From: Methylophilus glucosoxydans | GTDB taxonomy: Bacteria; Pseudomonadota; Gammaproteobacteria; Burkholderiales; Methylophilaceae | Direction of reading: 5' to 3' | Assembly: GCF_042676145.1 (NCBI RefSeq) | Contig: NZ_JBHTJW010000002.1 | Span: 62,001-126,000 of the forward strand | DNA length: 64,000 bases | In this document: positions 16,411-25,199 of the stretch, in pieces | How the letters are laid out: the number at the start of each line of letters is the position of its first letter | Numbering within the stretch: position 1 is the stretch's first letter | The notes under the pieces: generated by a model | What the model was told of the DNA's origin: nothing | What the model saw: the letters and a program-made list of their open reading frames with translations, nothing else | The model's database searches: none | Translations under genes and position numbers: made by a program

Positions 16411-17928
16411 TCAGGCTCCTTTTCCTGCATGGGTTTGGACATTGACGGCCTGGCTATCCAGTCCTGCCTGCACCAGCTCAGCGGCGCGGATCACGGCTTT
16501 GGCCTTGTTTTGGGTTTCTTCCCATTCGCTTTGCGGCACCGAGTCGGCCACAATGCCAGCGCCCGCTTGTACGTAGAGTTTTTTGTTTTTGATCACGGCC
16601 GTACGAATCGCAATTGCCACATCCATATCGCCATTAAAGCCTAAATAGCCGACGGCGCCAGCATAAATGCCACGTTTGGAAGGCTCCAGTTCTTCAATGA
16701 TTTCCATGGCGCGCACTTTAGGCGCACCGGATACGGTTCCGGCAGGGAAGGTGGCCTTGAGCACATCAATAGCATCCAGGCCGGGCTTGAGCTGGCCTTC
16801 GACGTTACTGACAATGTGCATGACGTGCGAGTAGCGCTCTATCGTCATATTGTCAGTGACTTTCACAGTGCCCGTGAGCGCGACGCGGCCCACATCGTTG
16901 CGGCCAAGGTCCATCAATTGCACATGCTCGGCACGCTCTTTCGGGTCAGCCAGTAATTCGGCCTCCAGCGCCAGGTCATGGTCACGGTTTTTACCGCGTG
17001 GGCGTGTCCCGGCAATCGGCCGTGATGTCACGGTGGTCTCTTCCAGACGCACCAGGATTTCTGGTGAAGCGCCAACCACATGATGGTCATCCATATCGTA
17101 ATAGAACATATATGGGGAAGGGTTGAGGCTACGCAAAGCGCGGTACAAGCTTAATGGCGATGCATCAAAGTCTTGCGACATCCGCTGGCTCAATACCACC
17201 TGCATGATGTCGCCTTCTAAAATATATTGCTGTGCTTTTTTAACTGCCGCTTTGAAGTTGTCTTCACCAAACTCAGAAATAGCCGCTGTTTTAGCGCTCG
17301 GCAATGCAGCAGGAATCTCTACACTACACCGTAACTTCCCGACCAAGGTGTGCATGCGTGCGCATGCAGTTTCATAGGCATTGGCTTTAGCCGGGTCAGC
17401 ATACACGATGAAATAGAGTTTACCGGAGAGGTTATCCACCACGGCAATTTCTTCTGAAACCATCAACAATATATCTGGCGTACCAATCACATCTGGTTTT
17501 TTCTGCTTACCCAGGCGTTTTTCAATGTATTGAATGGTCTCGTAGCCAAAATAACCCGCCAGGCCACCGGTAAAGCGCGGCAAACCATCATAAGGCGGCG
17601 TTTTAAAGCGCGCCTGGTAAGCCTTGATAAAATCCAGCGGATTTTGATCGCTATGCGATTCAATGACTTGATGATCCTGAATCACCTGCAACTGCTGGTC
17701 ACGCACGACGATGCGGGTGGTGGCAGGAAGGCCTATAATCGAATAACGGCCAAAGCGCTCGCCGCCTTGTACGCTTTCTAGCAGGTAGGAATAAGGTTGA
17801 TTGGCCAGTTTGAGATACAGTGATAAGGGCGTATCCAGATCGGCAAAAGTTTCTAGCACCAGCGGGATACGGTTGTAACCTTGCGCCGCCAGCGCGTCGA
17901 ATTCGGTCTTGCTTAATGTGCTTAACAT
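16411..17928 (-). CDS. trpE: Anthranilate synthase component I
   Basis: Converts chorismate to anthranilate with ammonia from TrpG. It is 505 aa. The feedback-site motif LLESVQGGERFGRYSIIG lies in the N-terminal domain, and the chorismate-binding core shows IAGTRPRGKNRDHD, AEHVQLMDLGRNDVGRVA and FPAGTVSGAPKVRAMEII. I chose ATG 17928 (MLSTLSKTEFDAL) with GGAA upstream; the frame runs further to 17967 but the family starts here. A possible Trp leader peptide ORF lies upstream at 18019-18087. Confidence 0.96.
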   Translation of the reverse strand: MLSTLSKTEFDALAAQGYNRIPLVLETFADLDTPLSLYLKLANQPYSYLLESVQGGERFGRYSIIGLPATTRIVVRDQQLQVIQDHQVIESHSDQNPLDFIKAYQARFKTPPYDGLPRFTGGLAGYFGYETIQYIEKRLGKQKKPDVIGTPDILLMVSEEIAVVDNLSGKLYFIVYADPAKANAYETACARMHTLVGKLRCSVEIPAALPSAKTAAISEFGEDNFKAAVKKAQQYILEGDIMQVVLSQRMSQDFDASPLSLYRALRSLNPSPYMFYYDMDDHHVVGASPEILVRLEETTVTSRPIAGTRPRGKNRDHDLALEAELLADPKERAEHVQLMDLGRNDVGRVALTGTVKVTDNMTIERYSHVMHIVSNVEGQLKPGLDAIDVLKATFPAGTVSGAPKVRAMEIIEELEPSKRGIYAGAVGYLGFNGDMDVAIAIRTAVIKNKKLYVQAGAGIVADSVPQSEWEETQNKAKAVIRAAELVQAGLDSQAVNVQTHAGKGA

Positions 17929-18018
17929 GATGCTTTTTTCCAGGTTGATTCGTAGAGTGCCGTGCAAACAATCACAGCAGGTCGGTGCAAATGGCGCGCA
18001 CCTGCGCGTGGGGCAGGA

Positions 18019-18087
18019 CTAGCCCCGCCACGAACGACGCCAGCTTAATACTGGCCAACTGGAAGAATGATGAGCACAAAACATCAT
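18019..18087 (-). promoter_or_regulatory. Possible trp leader peptide and attenuator-like stems
   Basis: Between gph and trpE a 22-codon ORF, MMFCAHHSSSWPVLSWRRSW plus RG, has three Trp codons in its last 12 residues. Trp codons are rare, so this clustering upstream of trpE suggests a leader peptide that senses charged tRNA-Trp. A GCCAG/CTGGC stem (18039-18055) spans the Trp codons. A GC-rich stem (ggggc/gcccc, 18010-18026) overlaps the leader stop, and a further stem lies at 17984-18002. No U-run follows, so a classic intrinsic terminator is not seen, and the SD is weak. Confidence 0.45.
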
Positions 18088-18106
18088 GGTAATTAAGGTC
18101 TGTTTT

Positions 18107-18802
18107 TTATGATCCCTGCTTTAAGAGAGCAGGTAACTCCAGCAAGTTCACCACCTCGGTGAGTTGCTGCACGGTAGCATCCACCGTCGCGACATCAATT
18201 TCGCGGCCTTGATTATACCCATAAGGCACGGTGACGACAAAGCATCCGGCAGCATGCGCGGCCTGAATATCCGTCTCCGAGTCCCCTACCAGCACCGCTT
18301 CAGCAGGCAGCACACCTAGCTTTTGGCAAATATGCAACAAAGGCAAGGGGTCAGGTTTCTTTTTGGGCAAGCTGTCGCCAGAAATAATGACCTCAAAAAA
18401 ATCAGCCAACCCTGCTTGTTGCAGCAAAGGTAAGGTGAATTTTTCGGGTTTATTGGTCACACAAGCCAGGCGGTAGCCTTGTTTCTTCAGCTGCTGCAAA
18501 GCAGGGACAACCCCTGCGAATGGCTGGCTTTGGGTGGCGTTGGCCGTATAAAAATCATGATACAGCGGCTGCGCCTGCGCAAACAAATCGGCCTCCGGCT
18601 CCACCTGCACGCTCCCTGTGAGGCAGCGCTTGATCAGGTTTTGCACACCTTCGCCAATGTAAGTAGCGATTTGTGCTTGTGGCAACATGGGTTTGCCCAA
18701 AGCCACCAACATACGGTTGGCAGCTTCGGCAATTTGCGGTGCGGTATCCAGCAGGGTGCCGTCCAGGTCGAACATCACCAACTTCACTTGAAACCGCATC
18801 AC
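18107..18802 (-). CDS. gph: Phosphoglycolate phosphatase
   Basis: HAD-superfamily phosphatase of 231 aa that removes 2-phosphoglycolate formed by DNA repair or side reactions. Motif I is VMFDLDGTLLDTAPQ, motif II is ACVTNKPEKF, motif III is KKPDPLPLLH, and motif IV is VLVGDSETDIQAAHAAG. The rpe-gph-trpE order on one strand is shared with many beta/gammaproteobacteria. It lies 16 nt after rpe. HAD substrate calls are uncertain, but synteny supports Gph. Confidence 0.9.
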   Translation of the reverse strand: MMRFQVKLVMFDLDGTLLDTAPQIAEAANRMLVALGKPMLPQAQIATYIGEGVQNLIKRCLTGSVQVEPEADLFAQAQPLYHDFYTANATQSQPFAGVVPALQQLKKQGYRLACVTNKPEKFTLPLLQQAGLADFFEVIISGDSLPKKKPDPLPLLHICQKLGVLPAEAVLVGDSETDIQAAHAAGCFVVTVPYGYNQGREIDVATVDATVQQLTEVVNLLELPALLKQGS

Positions 18803-18818
18803 AACAGGCTTTTTTAAA

Positions 18819-19526
18819 TTAAACAGTGGCTAAAGAAGCACGCATCGCCGCAACAACCGTGTCATAACGGTTAGGATCGGTGTCTTTAGGTGAGCCAAAA
18901 ATCGCGCTGCCTGCAACAAAGGTATCCGCACCGGCTTTTGCGATGTCTGCGATGTTGTTGGCGTTCACACCACCGTCCACTTCCAGCCAGATTTGACGGC
19001 CGGTTTTTTCGTAGTAGGCATCAATGCGTGCACGCGCTTGTTTCAGTTTGTCCAGCGTGGCAGGAATGAATTTTTGACCACCAAAGCCTGGGTTCACCGA
19101 CATCAGCAAAATCATGTCCACTTTATCCATCACGTAATCCAGGTAATGCAATGGTGTCGCTGGGTTAAATACCAAGCCAGACTTACAGCCGCTATCACGG
19201 ATCAAGGCCAGACTGCGGTCAATATGGTCAGACGCTTCAGGGTGGAAAGTGATGATGTCCGCACCCGCTTTGGCAAAGTCTGGGATGATACGGTCAACAG
19301 GTTTCACCATCAGGTGCACGTCGATGAGCGCGCCAACATTGTGTGACAGGTCACGAATCGCGTCACATACCAATGGACCAATGGTCAGGTTAGGCACGTA
19401 ATGGTTGTCCATCACGTCAAAGTGCACGATATCGGTGCCGGATTTGATCACGTTTTCGATTTCCTGGCCCAACTTGGCAAAGTTGGCAGACAGAATACTG
19501 GGGGCAATGCGGAAAGTTTTGTCCAT
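18819..19526 (-). CDS. rpe: Ribulose-phosphate 3-epimerase
   Basis: Interconverts ribulose 5-phosphate and xylulose 5-phosphate, a TIM-barrel enzyme of 235 aa. Motifs: IAPSILSANFAKLGQE at the start, HFDVMDNHYVPNLTIGP with metal-binding residues, VHLMVKP, and VNPGFGGQKFIPATLDK. In methylotrophs that use the ribulose monophosphate cycle this step helps regenerate the formaldehyde acceptor, in addition to the pentose phosphate pathway. It begins the rpe-gph-trp run. The 215-nt gap to hemA must hold divergent promoters. Confidence 0.97.
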   Translation of the reverse strand: MDKTFRIAPSILSANFAKLGQEIENVIKSGTDIVHFDVMDNHYVPNLTIGPLVCDAIRDLSHNVGALIDVHLMVKPVDRIIPDFAKAGADIITFHPEASDHIDRSLALIRDSGCKSGLVFNPATPLHYLDYVMDKVDMILLMSVNPGFGGQKFIPATLDKLKQARARIDAYYEKTGRQIWLEVDGGVNANNIADIAKAGADTFVAGSAIFGSPKDTDPNRYDTVVAAMRASLATV

Positions 19527-19741
19527 GCGCTTGATGTTCCGTAAATGAATCTAATAAAAAGTTAGCAAAACCAATATTTTAACGCCATTTTGTGACAAAT
19601 TGACAGGATTCTTGCTTGCCGCCGCCGAATATAAGAAAATGTCGGCACTTTTGACATGGATGCCTCTCCAATTCGCCATGAACCACCTGCAAGCGCCCAC
19701 GTGTTTCACTTTTGACCCTGTCCCGCAGGTAAAATAGCGCC

Positions 19742-21001
19742 ATGCAACTGTATACCATTGGTGTCAACCACACCACCGCCCCCATTGCCATCCGCGAGAA
19801 CGTTGCGTTTAACAACGAAACCTTGCCGCAAGCACTGGCTGATCTGGCACGACACAATGTGGCAGAGGTGGCGATCTTATCCACCTGCAACCGCACCGAA
19901 ATTTACGTGCAATCGATCCGGCCGGAAGTCGTGATTGATTGGTTAGCGGCCTATCACCGCCTCGAAGCAGACAAGTTACTGCCTTACACCTACACACTGA
20001 GTAGCCACGAAGCCGTCAAACATGCGTTCCGCGTGGCCAGCGGGCTGGATAGTATGGTGTTGGGCGAGGCACAGATTCTGGGCCAATTCAAGCAATCGGT
20101 AAAAATTGCCCAGGACGCAGGCACCTTGGGCACTCTCTTGCACAAACTGTTTCAACGCACGTTTGAAGTGGCCAAAGAAGTGCGCACCAATACCGATATC
20201 GGTGGCAGCTCGATTTCGATGGCCGCCGCAGCGGTAAAACTGGCACAACGTATTTTTGGTGATTTGAGTGGGCAACGGGTGCTGTTTATTGGCGCAGGTG
20301 AAATGATAGAGCTCTGTGCTGACCATTTTGCCGCGCAAAAACCGAAAAAAATCACTGTGGCAAACCGTACACTGGAGCGCGGCGAACAACTGGCAGACAA
20401 GATTCGCGGCCAGGGCCTCAATGTGCAGGCCATTTTACTCAACGACCTGCCAGAGCGTTTTCAGGAATTCGACATCGTCATCACCAGCACCGCCAGTCAG
20501 CTGCCGATTGTCGGCCTTGGCATGGTAGAGCGCGCCATTAAAGCCCGTAAACACAGACCGATGTTTATGGTAGACCTGGCCGTGCCGCGGGATATCGAAC
20601 CTGAAGTTTCGGCACTGGATGACGTATTTTTGTACACCGTAGACGATTTGGCGCAAGTGGTTTCCGAAGGCCTGGGCAATCGCAAAGAAGCCGCGATAGA
20701 TGCAGAAATGATCGTCAACGCGCGCGTTGAACATTTTATGCAGTGGCTCAAGCAGCGCGAAGCGGTGCCCACCATCAAAGCCCTGCGTGATCAGGTAGAC
20801 AGCCTACGCAAGGCTGAGGTGGAAAAATCGCTCAAATTGCTGCAAAAAGGCGAGCCGCCCGAAAAAGTACTCGAACATCTCAGCAATGCACTGACCAACA
20901 AGTTTTTGCATGGCCCCAGCCACGCGCTCAACAACACCGAAGGCGATGCCCATGCGCACATGGAGCATCTGGTCAAACAACTTTTTCAGTTAAAAGAATA
21001 A
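19742..21001 (+). CDS. hemA: Glutamyl-tRNA reductase
   Basis: First committed step of C5-pathway tetrapyrrole synthesis: NADPH reduction of Glu-tRNA to glutamate semialdehyde. It is 419 aa. The catalytic Cys lies in ILSTCNRTEIYVQ. The NADPH domain is VLFIGAGEMIELCADHFA, and the C-terminal dimerisation domain ends in HLVKQLFQLKE. It diverges from rpe and starts the hemA-prfA-gfa-alkC-prmC run; hemA-prfA-prmC is the common proteobacterial order. Confidence 0.97.
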   Translation: MQLYTIGVNHTTAPIAIRENVAFNNETLPQALADLARHNVAEVAILSTCNRTEIYVQSIRPEVVIDWLAAYHRLEADKLLPYTYTLSSHEAVKHAFRVASGLDSMVLGEAQILGQFKQSVKIAQDAGTLGTLLHKLFQRTFEVAKEVRTNTDIGGSSISMAAAAVKLAQRIFGDLSGQRVLFIGAGEMIELCADHFAAQKPKKITVANRTLERGEQLADKIRGQGLNVQAILLNDLPERFQEFDIVITSTASQLPIVGLGMVERAIKARKHRPMFMVDLAVPRDIEPEVSALDDVFLYTVDDLAQVVSEGLGNRKEAAIDAEMIVNARVEHFMQWLKQREAVPTIKALRDQVDSLRKAEVEKSLKLLQKGEPPEKVLEHLSNALTNKFLHGPSHALNNTEGDAHAHMEHLVKQLFQLKE

Positions 21002-21052
21002 TTTTTTCAAGACTTAGGCCTCCGCTGACGCTTTGAATTTTAGGGTCCCACA

Positions 21053-22135
21053 ATGAAACCAAGCATGTTGCAAAAGCTCGCCAACTTAAGCGAGCGCCTT
21101 GAAGAACTTAACCGCCTGCTCAGTAGCGAAGGCGTGACTGATAATATGGATAACTACCGTAAAATCATGCAGGAGCATACGGAGATTACCCCGATTGTCG
21201 AGCAGTATCACGTGTATGCGCAAACCGAGTCTGATATCAAAGAGGCGCATGCCATGCTTTCTGACCCAGAGATGAAAGAGTTTGCCCAGGAAGAAATCGA
21301 GACTGGCAAAAAGCGCCTCGAAGAAGTGGCGCTCACCCTGCAAAAACTGCTGCTGCCTAAAGACCCCAACGACGACAAAAATATTTTCCTCGAAATCCGT
21401 GCCGGCACCGGTGGCGATGAATCCGGCCTATTCGCCGGTGACCTGTTCCGCATGTATTCGCGCTATGCCGACCGCCAGGGCTGGAAGGTAGAAGTGGTCT
21501 CTGCCAACGAAGGCGAGGTCGGCGGCTACAAAGAAATTATTGCCAAAATTATCGGCTACGGGGCATATTCAAAACTCAAATTCGAGTCCGGCGGCCACCG
21601 CGTACAGCGCGTGCCGGATACCGAAACACAAGGCCGGATTCACACTTCAGCCTGTACAGTCGCGATTCTGCCAGAAGTCGAAGAGGTGGGTGATGTTGAA
21701 ATCAATCCCGCCGATATCCGTATCGACACCTTCCGCGCCTCAGGTGCAGGTGGTCAGCACATCAACAAAACCGACTCTGCGGTGCGGATCACCCACGCCC
21801 CCACCGGTATCGTAGTGGAATGTCAGGATGGCCGTAGCCAGCACGCCAACAAGGCGCAAGCCATGCAGGTGTTGGCCGCACGCATCAAAGCCAAGCAAGT
21901 CGATGAACAACAAAGCAAAATCGCCTCCGAGCGCCGCAACCTGATTGGTTCGGGTGACCGCTCAGAACGTATTCGCACTTACAACTACCCGCAAGGCCGC
22001 ATTACCGACCACCGTATCAACCTGACATTGTATAAAATTGACGCGATTACCGAGGGCGATATGGATGAGTTGATTAATGCGCTGGCGACTGAATATCAGG
22101 CGGATTTGTTGGCGAGTTTGGGCGAAGACGCCTAA
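21053..22135 (+). CDS. prfA: Peptide chain release factor 1
   Basis: Ends translation at UAA and UAG. It is 360 aa. The catalytic GGQ motif is at residues 233-235 (ASGAGGQHINKTDSAVRI), which marks the peptidyl-transferase loop and is the site that PrmC methylates. The codon-recognition region lies just before it. The PAT-type anticodon tripeptide fits RF1 in TSACTVAILPEVEEV-type context, and the length separates it from RF2. Two unrelated genes (gfa, alkC) separate it from prmC. Confidence 0.97.
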   Translation: MKPSMLQKLANLSERLEELNRLLSSEGVTDNMDNYRKIMQEHTEITPIVEQYHVYAQTESDIKEAHAMLSDPEMKEFAQEEIETGKKRLEEVALTLQKLLLPKDPNDDKNIFLEIRAGTGGDESGLFAGDLFRMYSRYADRQGWKVEVVSANEGEVGGYKEIIAKIIGYGAYSKLKFESGGHRVQRVPDTETQGRIHTSACTVAILPEVEEVGDVEINPADIRIDTFRASGAGGQHINKTDSAVRITHAPTGIVVECQDGRSQHANKAQAMQVLAARIKAKQVDEQQSKIASERRNLIGSGDRSERIRTYNYPQGRITDHRINLTLYKIDAITEGDMDELINALATEYQADLLASLGEDA

Positions 22136-22144
22136 TCGAAAAAT

Positions 22145-22561
22145 ATGGTGACAGCAACTCATCTCCACCATCGAGGCAGTTGCCTATGTGAAACGGTGCA
22201 CTATGAAGTCAGAGGCGCACTGGGAGAACTGGTATATTGCCACTGCCAGCGTTGCCGCAAAGCCACCGGCTCTGCCTTTATTGCAGTTGCCCCTGTGCCC
22301 AAGGCCAACTTCACAATCACGCAGGGCGAGACGGCACTTAAAACTTACCGCAGTGAAGCAGGGGTTTGTCGTGTATTTTGCAGTCATTGTGGCTCGCCCA
22401 TCATGGCTTACCGCGAGAGTGCACCCGATATCTTGCGACTTCGAATCGGGACCCTAGATACGCCGCTCCCCACTCAGGTATCAGCCCATATCTTTGTTGG
22501 CTCAAAAGCAGACTGGCATGAGATTCACGATGATGCGCCACAATATGTTGAGCGCCCGTGA
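22145..22561 (+). CDS. GFA/CENP-V family zinc protein
   Basis: Predicted 138-aa protein of the GFA family (glutathione-dependent formaldehyde-activating enzyme). Zinc-binding cysteines are visible: Cys13 and Cys15 (GSCLCET), Cys32/34/37 (CHCQRC), and Cys79/82 (FCSHCGSP). The family's namesake in Paracoccus was proposed to speed S-hydroxymethylglutathione formation, but most members have no proven activity. In a methylotroph, formaldehyde handling is an attractive but untested role. It starts 9 nt after prfA and overlaps the next gene by 4 nt (GTGA). Confidence 0.85.
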   Translation: MVTATHLHHRGSCLCETVHYEVRGALGELVYCHCQRCRKATGSAFIAVAPVPKANFTITQGETALKTYRSEAGVCRVFCSHCGSPIMAYRESAPDILRLRIGTLDTPLPTQVSAHIFVGSKADWHEIHDDAPQYVERP

Positions 22562-23427
22562 CTGAATCGTCCCCGCACATGACCCCATTTCGCATCCCTG
22601 TTGCGCCGCGTAGTATCCAGAAAGATAACCCAATCAAGTTTTTACTGGATACTGAAGCCGTCGACTGCTTGGCACATAATATCGGATTAGTGCATTCGGC
22701 TTTTGATGGACACTCATTCAAAAGCTTGGCGCTCACCAACATTGCAGCGCTGGGGATTATGGATCGCTCAGCGCATATTGCGGCGGCATTAAAAGCGACC
22801 TTACCCGCAAAGTTTTCCGAAGCCACGGACATTCTGCTCAGCACGCTAACGCCGCCGAATGTACACACCGAACGTCTCGGCTTGAGTGTGTTTTTTTACT
22901 TGCCGCATACACGCTTCATTGCCGACTACGGGCGTGATCCGCAACACAACGCGGGCGAAGATCCTTTTGACACGGCCATGCGTGCCCAATATGAATTGAC
23001 GCGCCGCTTTACCGCCGAATTTTCGATCCGTCCGTTCCTGATGCATGATTTTGAGCGCACCTTGAATCAACTGACCTTGTGGCTAAACGACGCAGATCCG
23101 CATGTGCGCCGCTTATGCTCTGAAGGCTGTCGTCCCCGCTTGCCTTGGGGTGCGCGCATTCCCCAGTTGATTAAAGACCCCAGACCGACACTGCCTATTC
23201 TGGAAGCGCTGAAAAATGACCCCAGCCTGTATGTACGCCGCAGTGTTGCCAATCATCTAGGCGATATCGCAAAAGACCATCCAGCATTGGCATTTGAGGT
23301 ATGTGAGCGCTGGCTGACTAATGCGGATAAAGACTTGAAATGGGTGATCCGCCATGCGGTGCGCCATCCTGCCAAGCAAGGCAACGCGCAAGCTCGTGCT
23401 ATCCGGCTGGCTGCGGGAGGAAAATAA
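22558..23427 (+). CDS. AlkC/AlkD-like DNA alkylation repair protein
   Basis: Predicted 289-aa HEAT-like repeat protein. The region LCSEGCRPRLPWGARI, then LKNDPSLYVRRSVANHLGDIAKDHP, is the pattern of COG4335 DNA alkylation repair glycosylases (AlkC type), which excise 3-methyladenine-like lesions. GTG at 22558 overlaps the stop of the GFA gene, and its own stop abuts the prmC start (TAAATG). The call rests on the motif match and repeat structure; the catalytic residues cannot be verified by eye. Confidence 0.8.
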   Translation: MTESSPHMTPFRIPVAPRSIQKDNPIKFLLDTEAVDCLAHNIGLVHSAFDGHSFKSLALTNIAALGIMDRSAHIAAALKATLPAKFSEATDILLSTLTPPNVHTERLGLSVFFYLPHTRFIADYGRDPQHNAGEDPFDTAMRAQYELTRRFTAEFSIRPFLMHDFERTLNQLTLWLNDADPHVRRLCSEGCRPRLPWGARIPQLIKDPRPTLPILEALKNDPSLYVRRSVANHLGDIAKDHPALAFEVCERWLTNADKDLKWVIRHAVRHPAKQGNAQARAIRLAAGGK

Positions 23428-24300
23428 ATGCTACCGACCATCCGCGCCTGCCTGGATGCTGCAAAAATCCAATTGATGCAAACCATCCCGGCTGACGAAG
23501 CCAGCATAGAAGCCCGCATGTTATTAATGGAGGTGCTCAAGGTGAACCATGCCTGGCTACTCGGTCATGCATTGGATTTGCTGGACACACAAAAACAAGC
23601 GGACTTTAAGGTCTTAATTGACCGCCGCCTAAAAGGGGAGCCCATCGCCCATATTTTGGGCTATCGGGAATTTTTCGGGCTCGCGCTCAGAGTGACGCCT
23701 GACACCTTGATCCCTCGACCAGATACTGAAACACTGGTAGAAGCGGCCTTGGAAAAAATCAACCAGCATGCGCGCGGCAAACCGCTTGAAGTGTTGGACC
23801 TGGGCACAGGAACCGGGGCTATCGCACTCGCGCTGGCCAAACATGGACCAGACTGCCAGGTGACTGCGGTGGATGCCTCTGAAGCGGCCTTGGCCGTCGC
23901 GAAAGACAACGCTTATGCGCTGGGCATTGAGAATACGCAGTTTGTGTTAAGCGACTGGTTTTCAACGCTGGCTCCCAAACCTTACCATGTGATTGTGAGC
24001 AATCCGCCCTATATCGAAGCGGACGACCCGCATCTACAACAAGGCGATTTGCGTTTTGAACCCTTATCGGCGCTGGCTTCAGGGGCAGACGGTTTGCAAG
24101 CGATCCGGCAGATTATTGCCCAGGCGCCTAGCTATTTGACTGAAAATGGATGGCTCATGCTGGAGCACGGTTACAACCAGGCGGACGCCGTGCAATCACT
24201 CTTAAAAGCACAAGGGTTTGCAGAGATTGCAACGATGCATGATCTGGGTAATCAGCCCCGAGTCACGTCAGGAAAATGGCCACTAGCAAAACCAGTATGA
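23428..24300 (+). CDS. prmC: Release factor glutamine methyltransferase PrmC
   Basis: Methylates the GGQ glutamine of release factors with SAM. It is 290 aa. The N-terminal helical substrate domain is followed by the Rossmann fold with motif I DLGTGTGAIALALAKHG and the catalytic NPPY at residues 192-195 (VSNPPYIEADDPHL). Starts directly at the alkC stop, so it depends on upstream translation. Older name hemK. Confidence 0.97.
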   Translation: MLPTIRACLDAAKIQLMQTIPADEASIEARMLLMEVLKVNHAWLLGHALDLLDTQKQADFKVLIDRRLKGEPIAHILGYREFFGLALRVTPDTLIPRPDTETLVEAALEKINQHARGKPLEVLDLGTGTGAIALALAKHGPDCQVTAVDASEAALAVAKDNAYALGIENTQFVLSDWFSTLAPKPYHVIVSNPPYIEADDPHLQQGDLRFEPLSALASGADGLQAIRQIIAQAPSYLTENGWLMLEHGYNQADAVQSLLKAQGFAEIATMHDLGNQPRVTSGKWPLAKPV

Positions 24301-24343
24301 TTTTTGCTAGATTGAAAACAAAACCTTTATCTAAGGAGTTGTG

Positions 24344-25147
24344 ATGCAGCCTATCCCTAATATTAAAGCCGTGCTATTTGACCTGGATGGCGTGTTGTAT
24401 ATCGGCAATCAAGTCATCAATGGCGCGATCGCGGCCGTGAAACAACTGCGCGAAGCGGGCATTGCGGTCCGCTTTGTCACCAACACTAGCACGCTATCTT
24501 TAGCGTCCTTGCAATCCAAGCTGAATGCGTTGGGCTTCAATGTAGTGCCCGAAGAAATCATGAGTGCACCACAAGCGACCATCCAGTACCTCAAAAAGCA
24601 GCCGAACCCGGTCTGTAAATTGTTGCTGGCAGACGATGTGAAAAAAGATTTTGCCTGTTTTGATCAATCGGAAACCGCGGCCAATTATGTGGTGATCGGC
24701 GATATAGGCGACCGCTGGTCTTACCAACTACTCAATGAAGTGTTTACCTGCCTGGTGAATGGCGCGCAGTTAATTGCCATCCATAAAAACCGCTTCTGGC
24801 AAACCGAGACCGGCTTGCAAATGGATATTGGCGCGTTTGTCACCGGGCTGGAGTACGCCAGCAATACCAAAGCCATGCTAATGGGCAAGCCTTCGCAGCA
24901 TTTCTTTCATATGGCCATCGATGCTTTACGGCTAAAACCTTCGGAAGTGCTGATGATAGGCGATGATATTGATGCAGATATTGGCGGTGCGCAAGATGCG
25001 GGCTTGCATGGCATTCTGGTCAAAACTGGAAAATATCGCGAAACCTATACGCGCTTATCCGCCGTGGAGCCGGATGCGATGATTGCTTCAGTGGCAGATT
25101 TACCGGCATTGCTAGGCTGTTTTTCTGCCTCCGCCCATTCCTCCTGA
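24344..25147 (+). CDS. HAD-IIA family sugar-phosphate-type phosphatase
   Basis: Predicted 267-aa HAD phosphatase. Motif I is VLFDLDGVLYIGNQ, motif II is VTNTSTLSLASL (C2-type cap II signature), and motif IV is MIGDDIDADIGGAQDAG. It resembles the NagD/LHPP-like group; the substrate is not predictable. I chose ATG 24344 because AAGGAG lies 5 nt upstream; a GTG at 24341 is also in frame but too close to the SD. It follows prmC by 43 nt. Confidence 0.85.
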   Translation: MQPIPNIKAVLFDLDGVLYIGNQVINGAIAAVKQLREAGIAVRFVTNTSTLSLASLQSKLNALGFNVVPEEIMSAPQATIQYLKKQPNPVCKLLLADDVKKDFACFDQSETAANYVVIGDIGDRWSYQLLNEVFTCLVNGAQLIAIHKNRFWQTETGLQMDIGAFVTGLEYASNTKAMLMGKPSQHFFHMAIDALRLKPSEVLMIGDDIDADIGGAQDAGLHGILVKTGKYRETYTRLSAVEPDAMIASVADLPALLGCFSASAHSS

Positions 25148-25163
25148 CCGGGTCAGCCCGGTC
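25146..25163 (+). terminator. Hairpin after the HAD gene, weak terminator
   Basis: A 7-bp GC-rich stem, GACCGGG-tcag-CCCGGTC, begins at the HAD stop codon. It is followed by tcgccgttt rather than a U-run, so intrinsic termination is possible but not strong. It sits just before the metX promoter. Confidence 0.35.
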
Positions 25164-25187
25164 TCGCCGTTTCGGCATGCCGCATAG

Positions 25188-25193
25188 TATAAT
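25188..25193 (+). promoter_or_regulatory. metX -10 box, possibly leaderless start
   Basis: A perfect TATAAT ends 7 nt before the metX ATG at 25200, so transcription would begin at or next to the start codon and give a leaderless mRNA. No SD precedes the ATG. A good -35 hexamer is not visible 17 nt upstream. Confidence 0.45.
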
Positions 25194-25199
25194 TGCGGC

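Noticed and set aside
19600..19640. TTGACA and TATAAG as hemA promoter
   Set aside because: The spacing between the two is about 24 nt, too long for a sigma-70 promoter.
19579..19896. Minus-strand frame overlapping the hemA start
   Set aside because: Most of it is antisense to hemA's conserved start, and it shows no family pattern.
25148..25199. SAM or methionine riboswitch before metX
   Set aside because: The 52-nt interval holds only a short hairpin and a -10 box, too short for a riboswitch.
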